Of a stretch of 41,706 nt of DNA, positions 16,272 through 23,669 are shown one piece after another; positions within the stretch are counted from its first letter, which is position 1, and each line of letters begins with the position of its first letter. The DNA comes from an uncultured Caryophanales bacterium (lineage in GTDB: Bacteria; Bacillota_I; Bacilli_A; RF39; UBA660). The notes under the pieces are model-generated. The model made no database searches and was not told the DNA's origin. It saw nothing but the letters and a program-made list of their open reading frames with translations. Position numbers and translations under genes: made by a program. The stretch is taken from assembly GCA_947564265.1 (NCBI GenBank), contig CANOBK010000014.1:1-41706 (forward strand), in the 5' to 3' direction.

Positions 16272-17888
16272 ATGTTTGAAGGTAATAGTAAAAAACCTAG
16301 AGTGGCACTTTATAAAAGAGTATCAACAGATGAACAAGTAAATAATGGTCATAGTCTTGATGAGCAAGAAAAAATTATGGAAAATCATTGTAATATTTAT
16401 GGTTATGAAATTTATAAAGTATATGCAGATGAGGGCTTTAGTGGTAAAGAAACAACTAAAAGAGAAGCATTTAAACAAATGATGAAAGATATGAAAGCAA
16501 AGAAATTTGATAAAATCATAGCATTAAAACTTGATAGGATAACTAGAGATTTATATGATTTTGTAACTTTTACTAGAGATACTGAAAAATATGGTTGTGG
16601 TTTTGAATTTGTATTAGAGAAGTTTGATACAACTACACCAGCTGGGCGTATGATAATGAATATTTTAGGTGTTTTCGCTCAATTTGAGAGGGAGATCATA
16701 AAAGAACGTACTAAAATCGGTTTAAGGGGGGCAATTGAGCAAGGGCATTATGGTGGACCTATTCCATTTGGATATAAGAAAGATAAAGATACTAAACAAT
16801 ATCTAATAGATGAGGAAACAGCCCCTATAGTAAAAGAAATTTTTGACTTATGCTTAAAAGGAAAAACTTATCAGCAAATATCTTCTATAATGAAAGAAAA
16901 ATATGGTTTTGTTACATATACTAGAAGAAATAAGCATACTGGAGAAGTAACAAAGAAACTGAAAAGTTGGAGAGATTGCACTATTGGAACAATATTAAAT
17001 AATAAATGCTACTATGGTGTATGGGAGCATAAAAAGAAAAATAAAAACGAAGAAAGTATAGAAAAAACGGGTCATATACCACCTATTATTACTAAAGAAA
17101 TATTTGATGAGTGCCAAGAACAGATTAAAAAGAATAGTAGAAATTATTACAGAGATAAACAATATTTGTTTATGCAGAAATTAATTTGTCCTAAATGTGG
17201 TAGAATTATGGCTTGTAATGGTACTAGAAAACCAAATGGAAAAGATTATCTTTATTATAAATGTAAAGATTGCAAACAGCCTTTTAGGGAAGATTTGGTT
17301 GAAACAGCACTTATTAAAAAGCTAGAAAAAATATTAGAGCTTTATCTTGTACTAGAAAAAGATTATGTTGCAATAGATACAGAAACTTTAAATGAGTTAA
17401 AAAATGGTAAAGTAGATAATAGCATTAGATATGCACTCGATACTATTTTGCTAGATAAAGTGAGTAATAACTTTAACCCATTAACTTTCGTTTGGGAGCA
17501 AGTTAGTTATGAAGCTAAGTGCGAGTTTATACGAGAATATATTGATACTATAGAGATAAAGCAACGCAAAAGAAATGGCAAAAACTTTATTGAATTAATA
17601 GAGTTAAAGCTTAAACCATATAAAATGCAAGAGTTTTTAGAAATGAAAGATAAAAATATGTTTGATGAATACATTGATAGTAAGGTATCTTATTCTGTTT
17701 TTAATAGTCGAGATAAAGCTAATCAATATATAGGTACATTGATTAAGGAACACAATATAGAGGTTATAGAAGTGTCCCCTAAAGATGATTTTTCTAACAT
17801 ATTAACTAATGTATTTAAAATAGTAGAAGTTAAAAGTAAACGAGCAGTTGAAAAAGATTGTATGCTATTTTTAAAGCTTGTTAGTTAA
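16272..17888 (+). CDS. Large serine recombinase (integrase)
   Basis: Probable integrase/excisionase of the element, 538 residues. The catalytic domain begins VALYKRVSTDEQ (nucleophile Ser in RVST) and includes LKLDRITRD and the long alpha-E helix near GRMIMNILGVFAQFEREIIKERT. It continues with the recombinase domain (GGPIPFGYKKDKDTKQY, then NNKCYYGVW), a zinc ribbon with CPKCG and CKDC at about 308-337, and a helical C-terminal region. All expected residues are present. A run of six G lies in the coding sequence near 16726. It closes the recombinase operon, followed by a hairpin terminator. Confidence 0.9.
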   Translation: MFEGNSKKPRVALYKRVSTDEQVNNGHSLDEQEKIMENHCNIYGYEIYKVYADEGFSGKETTKREAFKQMMKDMKAKKFDKIIALKLDRITRDLYDFVTFTRDTEKYGCGFEFVLEKFDTTTPAGRMIMNILGVFAQFEREIIKERTKIGLRGAIEQGHYGGPIPFGYKKDKDTKQYLIDEETAPIVKEIFDLCLKGKTYQQISSIMKEKYGFVTYTRRNKHTGEVTKKLKSWRDCTIGTILNNKCYYGVWEHKKKNKNEESIEKTGHIPPIITKEIFDECQEQIKKNSRNYYRDKQYLFMQKLICPKCGRIMACNGTRKPNGKDYLYYKCKDCKQPFREDLVETALIKKLEKILELYLVLEKDYVAIDTETLNELKNGKVDNSIRYALDTILLDKVSNNFNPLTFVWEQVSYEAKCEFIREYIDTIEIKQRKRNGKNFIELIELKLKPYKMQEFLEMKDKNMFDEYIDSKVSYSVFNSRDKANQYIGTLIKEHNIEVIEVSPKDDFSNILTNVFKIVEVKSKRAVEKDCMLFLKLVS

Positions 17889-17902
17889 ATATTATTATCA
17901 AC

Positions 17903-17931
17903 AAAATCAATAAATTTCTATTGATTTTAAA
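17903..17931 (+). terminator. Terminator of the recombinase operon
   Basis: AAAATCAATA (17903-17912) pairs with TATTGATTTT (17919-17928) over 10 bp. The stem is AT-rich and the downstream tract weak, so termination may be partial. Confidence 0.55.
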
Positions 17932-17979
17932 TAAAAAAATGGTATAATTATATCACGGAGAAGAAAGGTTAAAACATTA

Positions 17980-18018
17980 AATATAATGTTTGGGAAGCCA
18001 TATTATATTCCGACCATT
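17980..18018 (+). other. Candidate attR region
   Basis: AATATAAT and ATTATATT form an inverted repeat around GTTTGGGAAGCCAT, immediately followed by CCGACCATT (18010-18018), the same 9 bp as the end of tRNA-Pro. A dyad next to a short core is what a serine-integrase site tends to look like. A TATAAT at 17943-17948 just upstream may be a promoter. Confidence 0.45.
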
Positions 18019-18030
18019 TTGAATATTAAA

Positions 18031-18056
18031 AGTCATCCTAGTAGATGGCTTTTTTC
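18031..18056 (+). terminator. Intrinsic terminator beyond attR
   Basis: AGTCATC (18031-18037) pairs with GATGGCT (18044-18050), with one G-U, followed by a T-run. It may be the original chromosomal terminator of the tRNA-Arg/tRNA-Pro transcript, displaced by the integration. Confidence 0.65.
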
Positions 18057-18060
18057 ATGT

Positions 18061-18140
18061 CTGCAACTCCCTTGCCCCAAACTTCCTTCAGTTAAATAAA
18101 ATATTTCTAGTACTGAATAGATTTCAAGTCATTCCCGAAC
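18061..18140 (-). pseudogene. Possible tRNA-Pro relic in inverse orientation
   Basis: On the minus strand, GTTCGGGAA (18132-18140) matches the 5' end of tRNA-Pro, and a 22-nt stretch (18061-18082) matches 18 of 22 positions of its anticodon arm. The order is right but the intervening part is about 26 nt too long and unlike any tRNA. It cannot form a functional tRNA. Confidence 0.35.
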
Positions 18141-18149
18141 CGGATGTCG

Positions 18150-18896
18150 TTACACATAAATTCGATCAAATAACTTTGGAAGGTCTGATTCTTTAATTTC
18201 GAACCCCGTCCCTCTATCATGAATTTCTCCTTCTCGTGTTCCTTGCCTAAAAACACCAATTTTAAAAGTTACTCTAATAATCCCCATTTCTATCAATTTT
18301 AAAAATTCATCAAAACTTTTCAATTGATAAAATTTAATATCGTAATATTGATAATGTTCTATTCCATCTATAAATTTTGGCCATGCCTTGATAAAAGCTA
18401 AAAATGATAGTTTTCTTTCTAGCTTTTCTTGAATGGCTTCAAATTCCCAATAGACATCATTTTCTAATAAATTCATATTTCTATCGCATATTTTTAAATA
18501 AATTCTTTGTTTTTCATAATCAATCCATAATTTAAATAAATAACGACTAGTGACTGGCGTTACACAATTCGCTTGAACAGAAGTAGCTAATACTTTTTTG
18601 TCCTTTAATTCCTTATCAGGATAACCATATCTGTTACAAAGTCTTTTTATTTCAAACTCACTTTTTCCTTGAGGTGTTGCACAAAAAAGTGTTGTGTAAG
18701 CGTTTGAATATCCTCTTTTTGTTTTAATTTCAATTCCACGATAATCTGGATTCTCTAAGGAATCTTCATGCTTTCCTAGTAAATCTTCGAATGTTTTTCC
18801 AATCCCCGTAAACCCACGTCTAGTCGATTTTACATATCCCATTTTCTTAATTCTTTCAAATTCTTGTTTCAAAACAACTACGTTTTCTTTTGTCAT
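18150..18896 (-). CDS. MvaI/BcnI-type restriction endonuclease
   Basis: A 248-residue nuclease resembling the MvaI/BcnI family, monomeric MutH-like enzymes that cut CC(W/S)GG-type sites. The metal-binding core shows as PDYRGIEIKTK, with Asp51, Glu56 and Lys58 in the D-x4-E-x-K pattern, followed by the family's YTTLFCATPQG; GIGKTFEDLLG lies just before it. No methyltransferase gene is in the window. GGGAGG lies 10 nt before the ATG at 18896; a TTG at 18902 is possible. It lies outside the proposed element end, facing the recombinases. The recognition sequence cannot be read from the gene. Confidence 0.75.
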   Translation of the reverse strand: MTKENVVVLKQEFERIKKMGYVKSTRRGFTGIGKTFEDLLGKHEDSLENPDYRGIEIKTKRGYSNAYTTLFCATPQGKSEFEIKRLCNRYGYPDKELKDKKVLATSVQANCVTPVTSRYLFKLWIDYEKQRIYLKICDRNMNLLENDVYWEFEAIQEKLERKLSFLAFIKAWPKFIDGIEHYQYYDIKFYQLKSFDEFLKLIEMGIIRVTFKIGVFRQGTREGEIHDRGTGFEIKESDLPKLFDRIYV

Positions 18897-18902
18897 AACC
18901 AA

Positions 18903-19225
18903 ATTTCCTCCCTTTACAAGGTGGATATTATAATGTGTGAAATGGGCGATATTTGTCGAACGATGGTTTATTTATAAAAAATGTAGAATTGATCTTTAGG
19001 GAGAATAAATTTGATTCAATTTTACCTAATTTCACCGAAAATCGACTGAATCCCACCTAGTACTTTTTTTGTACCTGAATTAATACTATAATACAGTTAA
19101 CAAATTCTATTTTATTTTTTAAAAAGCAAAATAATACCATCAAGTAGCAATTTAAAAAGGTAGTAGGATTATTTTTATAATATTGTTAGATATTATAATC
19201 TAGATTTTCTAAAAATGGGAGGTGA
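18903..19225. other. Intergenic region between divergent genes
   Basis: This AT-rich stretch holds the minus-strand promoter of the endonuclease gene (TATAAT on the minus strand near 18930) and, at its right end, AT tracts that probably drive the protease gene. No coding frame with translation signals or RNA structure stood out. Confidence 0.4.
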
Positions 19226-19441
19226 ATGGAACAATTAATAAATACAGAAGAGTTTGCAAAATATCGGTGTGCTATGAATGAAATAAAATTGTATTTATTG
19301 TTTAGAACGTCAGATTTTAATATAGAAATGGGAGAAAAAAATGAAAAAAAAGTTCATGATACCATTTTCAATTATGGTACTAGCAATTCCATTCACAGGA
19401 ATGGTTCAAGCAAAGAATTATACATCATTACAAAAAAATAA
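19226..19441 (+). CDS. Short overlapping ORF, possible leader peptide
   Basis: A 71-codon frame with a good GGGAGGTG directly before its ATG, overlapping the first 100 bases of the protease gene in another frame. The first 38 residues lie upstream of the protease start. It resembles nothing I know. Translation could couple to the protease start, or the signal may be accidental. Confidence 0.25.
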   Translation: MEQLINTEEFAKYRCAMNEIKLYLLFRTSDFNIEMGEKNEKKVHDTIFNYGTSNSIHRNGSSKELYIITKK

Positions 19442-20612
19442 TACGGGAGAAATCACTGTAATAGATGATATTCTCCAAGAAGAGGAATTTCAAAACGAAA
19501 TAAAGGAATACTTAACGAAGGAATATGGAGAAAACTATGTAGAAAAAATAGAACGGAATCAACAAGCTGTGCAAAGCGCTAACAAGATCGATTCTTATTT
19601 TTCAAAAACAAGAAGTGGACAAGTAATTTATCCAGATTATATTGGAGGGTTATACATTGATGATGAGGATACCCTTGTGATTCAAATGGTTGAATCTAAA
19701 ATCCCAACCGAGCAGGATTTAGAATATTCTACCTATCAATCTGTATTAGCAGTAGATAAAAATTCAAAAACTGAATATGTAAAATATTCTTATGAAGAGT
19801 TACAAGAAGTGCATGATCAGATTTTAGATTACTTTTTAAGTGATGGAAATAACAATATTACAGGATTATATATCGATGTAATTTTCAATCGTGTCATCGT
19901 TGACTTAAATAATTATACTGAAAAAGAAATTGAAAATTTTAGGAATTCAGTGATTGATTCACCAATCGTTTCTTTTAAAAATACAGTAGGTTTTAAAACC
20001 ATTTCAACTGTAAACCCAGGAGCAGGTTTTAGAACAAATAAAAATCATGGATGTTCCTATGGATATCGTGCAAGAACGAGTTCTGGTCAAACTGGAGTTG
20101 TTACTGCTGCGCATTGTTTTGTTGATAAGTTAGATGGAAGTATTGCTTCTGTTGGACCAGTAACAGAATGGCAATATTCAGGATCAATTGATGCCGCGTT
20201 TGTTCAGAATACAACAGGGGCTACCTTAACCAATAATTTAGCCCAAAAACCAACGACTGGAAATATAACAACAATTGGTCCCAATGTTGTAAGTACATTT
20301 CGTGTTGGACAAAAGATTGCTAAGGTTGGGCAAGTAACCGGATATACTACAGGAACTGTTACTGCTACAAGCTATTCTGCTATATTACCAACAGAAGGTT
20401 TAGGAAGTGCAACTTTTTCTGATTTAGTAAAAACGGCTATGTATGCCAATGATGGAGATAGTGGTGGAATTGTTATGGAACTACAAAATGAATTCAATTT
20501 TGGATATAATACGATGGGAATTTGCACAGCAGTTGAAACAAATAATCCAAATGTTACACTTTTTACAAAGGCAAGCAACATTAATTCTAAATTTGGATTA
20601 TCTAGGTATTAG
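19341..20612 (+). CDS. Secreted chymotrypsin-like (S1 family) serine protease
   Basis: An exported 423-residue protease. A signal peptide ends near Ala24 (FTGMVQA), followed by a propeptide-like acidic region (about 25-215). The catalytic domain has the triad His258 in TGVVTAAHCF, Asp284 in GSIDAAF, and Ser374 in DGDSGG, the order of alpha-lytic/streptogrisin-type proteases. All three residues are present. There is no LPXTG anchor, so it is presumably released or loosely attached. GGGAGA precedes the ATG. Three small exported paralogues follow, the first 4 bp after the stop, which hints at a joint role such as inhibitor or immunity partner. Confidence 0.85.
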   Translation: MKKKFMIPFSIMVLAIPFTGMVQAKNYTSLQKNNTGEITVIDDILQEEEFQNEIKEYLTKEYGENYVEKIERNQQAVQSANKIDSYFSKTRSGQVIYPDYIGGLYIDDEDTLVIQMVESKIPTEQDLEYSTYQSVLAVDKNSKTEYVKYSYEELQEVHDQILDYFLSDGNNNITGLYIDVIFNRVIVDLNNYTEKEIENFRNSVIDSPIVSFKNTVGFKTISTVNPGAGFRTNKNHGCSYGYRARTSSGQTGVVTAAHCFVDKLDGSIASVGPVTEWQYSGSIDAAFVQNTTGATLTNNLAQKPTTGNITTIGPNVVSTFRVGQKIAKVGQVTGYTTGTVTATSYSAILPTEGLGSATFSDLVKTAMYANDGDSGGIVMELQNEFNFGYNTMGICTAVETNNPNVTLFTKASNINSKFGLSRY

Positions 20613-20616
20613 ATAG

Positions 20617-21093
20617 ATGAATAAGAAAATTGTAATTCTCTTTTTTATCATTGTCATTGTAATAGCGTGTTGTATAACAGTTGAATTTCCTAAGAAAGAG
20701 GAAATTGGAAAAAATAAGCTTTCCTTAGACGAAGTAAAAGAAAGTATGCTTTTGACTAAAAAAATTGAGGCTGAAAAAATTCCTGTAGTAACTAACAAAA
20801 TGGAAACTTATCCAATCATTGAAGAAGAAGAAATTATAAAGGAAATTATAACTCTACTATCCAAGGGTTCTCTTCCACCTGAAAATACGTTTTATACTGG
20901 TACAGAGGTGGATATCTATAATTTGAAACTTTTTGATGAAAATAATCAGTTGATTGTTACGATTCGAATTGACCCTCTACCATGGAAATTTATGGGGCAA
21001 GAATATGATTATGCTCTAGACGCAGATTTTGATAATATAAAAGAATTGAAAGCTCTTTTAAAAGAAAAATGTCATATTTTTATTCCTGAATAG
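20617..21093 (+). CDS. Small exported protein, tandem family member 1
   Basis: A 158-residue protein with an N-terminal membrane segment (about 4-24); VIAC within it could be a lipobox, though the residues after the Cys are hydrophobic. The remaining domain has the pattern shared with its two neighbours: SLDEVKESMLLTKKI, EEEIIKEIITLLSKGSLP, then FYTGTEVDIYNLKLFDENNQLIVTIRID. The family is not recognised. It starts 4 bp after the protease stop and is probably co-transcribed with it. Cystatin-like or lipocalin-like inhibitor folds would be conceivable, but this is not shown by sequence. Confidence 0.65.
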   Translation: MNKKIVILFFIIVIVIACCITVEFPKKEEIGKNKLSLDEVKESMLLTKKIEAEKIPVVTNKMETYPIIEEEEIIKEIITLLSKGSLPPENTFYTGTEVDIYNLKLFDENNQLIVTIRIDPLPWKFMGQEYDYALDADFDNIKELKALLKEKCHIFIPE

Positions 21094-21160
21094 CAAGTTA
21101 ACTTAAGATTAGAAAATAATATAGTTGATTTGATATTTTAGAATTGGAAGGTAAGGATGT

Positions 21161-21636
21161 ATGAGTAAAAAAATTGTAATAGCTTTTTTGTAATTGTAGT
21201 TTTAATAGCAAGTTTTGTCACAATGAAGCTACCACTACAACTATCACAAACGGTAGAAAATGAATTTTCACTAGAAGAAGTAAAGGAAAAATTTCTATTG
21301 ACTAAGGAAATTAAAGTATCAACGATTCCACTAGAATCTAATGCTCCAATTCCCTGTCCAACAGTACAGGAAGAGAAAACAATTCAAGAAATTATAGCTA
21401 TCTTATCAAATTCCTATATTCCACTTGAAGATTGGTGGTATACTTTAGAAAGGACAGTTAACTACCACCTAGAATTGGTAAATGAAACAAGTGAGGTATT
21501 TGCTACTGTTCAAGCTAAAGGTTCTAGTCCATTAGAATTAAAAGGAAAAGGATTTGCCTATTCTATTTATTCAGATGAAAAACAACAATTAACGGATATA
21601 CTTATGAAGATTTGTGAAGATGATAAGAATGAATAG
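21161..21636 (+). pseudogene. Tandem family member 2, frameshifted in a T6 tract
   Basis: Homologous to members 1 and 3. The original start at 21161 (GGTAAGG upstream) reads MSKKIVIAFL and then stops at 21191. One added T in the six-T tract at 21184-21189 restores a full membrane segment like that of member 1 and joins the frame to the downstream 137-codon ORF (21223-21636), which carries SLEEVKEKFLLTKEI and the rest of the conserved domain. As it stands the exported part lacks its anchor, unless it starts at the weak ATG 21223. A phase-variable state, a recent mutation or a sequencing error are all possible. Confidence 0.7.
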
Positions 21637-21698
21637 TGCTTTTCTTTTTAGAAAATTGATTTTAATGAAAATTATTAGAAATAAGGAGTGGAAATTTC

Positions 21699-22151
21699 AT
21701 GACTAAGAATAAAATAATCATAGGTTTAATCTTTATCAATGCAGTTTTTGGAATCTTGATACTGATTGGAAAAAAGCCATCTTTGGAAGAAGTAAAAGAA
21801 CAACTTTTGCTAACGAAAACAATTGAAATTGATAAGACCCCAGTACTTGAGAAACAGAAAATCCATTACTGTACAATAAAGGATGAAGAAACCATAAAGG
21901 AAATCATAACGATACTATCAAATTGTTCTCTTCCTGAAGAGGAAGATAAATGGCATACTGGGACGAGTCAAGATGTCTATCATTTAGAACTTTTGGATGA
22001 AAATGATAAATTAATTGCTACTGTTCTGATTGATTCTTTATCATTAAAAATAGAAGCAAAAGGATATCATTATGAACTTGATTTGGACCAGGGGGATGAA
22101 CAAACATTAAAAAATATGATTGAACGGAGATGGGATACTTACAATCCATAG
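21699..22151 (+). CDS. Small exported protein, tandem family member 3
   Basis: A 150-residue paralogue with an intact N-terminal membrane segment (about 5-24) and the shared domain: SLEEVKEQLLLTKTI, EETIKEIITILSNCSLP, WHTGTSQDVYHLELLDENDKLIATVLID. AAGGAGTGG lies just before the ATG. It ends the run of three and is followed by a strong symmetrical terminator. The divergence between copies looks well beyond recent duplication. Function is unknown; linkage to the protease is the only clue. Confidence 0.65.
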   Translation: MTKNKIIIGLIFINAVFGILILIGKKPSLEEVKEQLLLTKTIEIDKTPVLEKQKIHYCTIKDEETIKEIITILSNCSLPEEEDKWHTGTSQDVYHLELLDENDKLIATVLIDSLSLKIEAKGYHYELDLDQGDEQTLKNMIERRWDTYNP

Positions 22152-22177
22152 TATATAAATATCAATCTAGGTATGAA

Positions 22178-22221
22178 AAAAGTGATTATCATTCAAATGC
22201 GAATCATAATCACTTTTATTG
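22178..22221. terminator. Strong bidirectional terminator
   Basis: AAAAGTGATTAT (22178-22189) and ATAATCACTTTT (22206-22217) are perfect inverted copies, extended inward with one mismatch. A and T tracts on both sides allow it to work on both strands. A second inverted repeat around CATTTAA/TTAAATG lies at 22235-22270. Confidence 0.85.
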
Positions 22222-22313
22222 TGAACGATTTGAATAAGAAAAAGACCATTTAAATAATTAAATGATCTTAAAGATAAGGAATATTTTTTGGGAGATGGAG
22301 TGAGTTTTTTATT

Positions 22314-22472
22314 TTAGTTGTTTCCTCTACAACCACAGTTATTATTAGAACCAGCACCCCAGAAGATAAAGAAAATTACAAAGATAATGATGACAATCCA
22401 TAGCCAACTACCATTAGAGTTGTCATTATATCCCTGACATCCACAAACTGGATATGGGTATCCTCCGTACAT
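22314..22472 (-). CDS. Tiny Gly/Cys-rich membrane protein (YjcZ-like)
   Basis: A 52-residue ORF on the minus strand with AAAGGAGAAG 9 nt before the ATG. It begins MYGGYPYPVCGCQGY, has one strongly hydrophobic segment (about residues 23-39, WLWIVIIIFVIFFIFW) and ends in a short Asn/Cys/Gly tail with CGCRG. The pattern resembles the small YjcZ-type sporulation-associated proteins of Bacillus, but the Cys pairs on both sides of the membrane segment are unusual. It is convergent with the third exported paralogue and divergent from mutY. Confidence 0.7.
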   Translation of the reverse strand: MYGGYPYPVCGCQGYNDNSNGSWLWIVIIIFVIFFIFWGAGSNNNCGCRGNN

Positions 22473-22613
22473 AAAATCACTTCTCCTTTCACTATAGTAT
22501 ATTTAGAAAAAATAGAAATCAATATAGCAAACACCTATTTTAAGTAAATATTTGTTGTTTATTGTAGGAAATCGATGATACAATAAAATTAATAAATTTA
22601 AGAAGGTTATGCG

Positions 22614-23669
22614 ATGGAAAATTGGGCGAAAAAAATTACAATATGGTATGAAAAGAATAAGAGAGAACTTCCTTGGAGAAAAGACAAGGATCCTTATCAT
22701 GTATGGATTTCAGAAATTATGCTTCAACAGACAAGAATTGAAGCAGTTCTTTCCTATTACAAAAGATTTATGAAAGAACTACCTACAGTAAAAGATTTAG
22801 CCATGGTAGAAGATGAAAAGCTTATGAAATTATGGGAAGGACTCGGATACTACAATCGCGCAAGAAATTTAAAAAAGGCAGCCATTATGGTTATGGAGAA
22901 ATATCATGGGAATTTTCCTTCTACCTATGAAGAAATCCTTTCTCTTCCTGGCATTGGAGAATATACGGCCTCTGCTATCGCATCTATTTGTTTCTCACTC
23001 CCAGAAGTGACGATTGATGGAAATGTCCTAAGAGTTTATACAAGAGTATATGAAGATTCCTGTACGATTGATTTAGCAAAAGAAAGAAAGAGAATCCGTA
23101 AAAATTTAATGGAAATCGTTCCACAAAATAGTGGAGATTTCAATGAAGGATTAATGGAAATCGGAGAGACGATTTGTATTCCTGCGGGAGTTCCTAAATG
23201 TAGTCAATGTCCCCTTTATGATGAGTGTCTTTCTAGAAAAAATAAAACTAGTTTAAATTACCCAGTTCGACTAGTGAAAAAAGAAAAGCCAATTGAGTAC
23301 TATACGGTTTTCATTTTTTATTACCAAGATTATTTTTTTATAGAAAAAAGAAAAAAAAGAGGACTCCTATATGGTCTTTGGCAATTTCCCAATGTTGAAG
23401 GTTTTCCTTCCACTGAAGAAATTAAAAGATATAGTAGAAATTTAGGACTTGATATCGTAAAAATTGATAAGGGAATTACCTATACACATGTATTTACTCA
23501 TAAAAAATGGAATATGAAATCTTATTATATTGAAGTTTCGTCGAAAAATATTGAACAATCATCAGGCGTTTTTGTTACGGAAGATGAACGAAAGAAAAAC
23601 TATTCTTTACCAGGAGCTTTTCAACCATTTCAAAGAAATTTTTTAGAAAGAAGGAAAAAAGAAAAATGA
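22614..23669 (+). CDS. mutY: A/G-specific adenine glycosylase
   Basis: Removes adenine mispaired with 8-oxoguanine in base-excision repair. The 351-residue protein has the N-terminal PWRxxxDPYHVWISEIMLQQT block, YYNRARNL, and the helix-hairpin-helix LPGIGEYTASAI with the catalytic Asp in DGNVLRVY. An iron-sulfur cluster motif C-x7-C-x2-C-x5-C ends at about residue 205, and a Nudix-like recognition domain occupies about 225-345. The x7 spacing, rather than x6, is seen in clostridial-type MutY. AAGAAGG precedes the ATG. The last bases overlap the metallophosphoesterase start. Confidence 0.92.
   Translation: MENWAKKITIWYEKNKRELPWRKDKDPYHVWISEIMLQQTRIEAVLSYYKRFMKELPTVKDLAMVEDEKLMKLWEGLGYYNRARNLKKAAIMVMEKYHGNFPSTYEEILSLPGIGEYTASAIASICFSLPEVTIDGNVLRVYTRVYEDSCTIDLAKERKRIRKNLMEIVPQNSGDFNEGLMEIGETICIPAGVPKCSQCPLYDECLSRKNKTSLNYPVRLVKKEKPIEYYTVFIFYYQDYFFIEKRKKRGLLYGLWQFPNVEGFPSTEEIKRYSRNLGLDIVKIDKGITYTHVFTHKKWNMKSYYIEVSSKNIEQSSGVFVTEDERKKNYSLPGAFQPFQRNFLERRKKEK
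23642..23660 (+). repeat. 19-bp direct repeat, copy 1
   Basis: TTTAGAAAGAAGGAAAAAA in the end of mutY, encoding part of its C-terminal LERRKK tail. The identical 19 bp recur at 24522-24540, on the other side of the metallophosphoesterase gene. Confidence 0.85.

Larger units (their letters stand above)
7201..18018. mobile_element. Integrated element with HUH Rep and three serine recombinases
   Basis: A block of AT-rich genes, mostly small and unrelated to the flanking housekeeping genes, begins just after tRNA-Pro and ends after a large serine recombinase. It encodes an HUH replication initiator, SSB-like protein, RHH regulator, IS630-like HTH protein, zinc-ribbon membrane proteins and three serine recombinases. 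The repeat CCGACCATT at 7201-7209 and 18010-18018 is the best candidate for its ends. No relaxase with a coupling protein, no type IV secretion genes and no phage structural genes are seen. It therefore looks like a small integrative, possibly rolling-circle-replicating or mobilizable, element. The exact ends are inferred. Confidence 0.7.

Noticed and set aside
16726-16731. G6 run in the large recombinase as a phase-variable tract
   Set aside because: Six G is short for switching and the frame is intact; it codes for a normal Arg-Gly in the family context.
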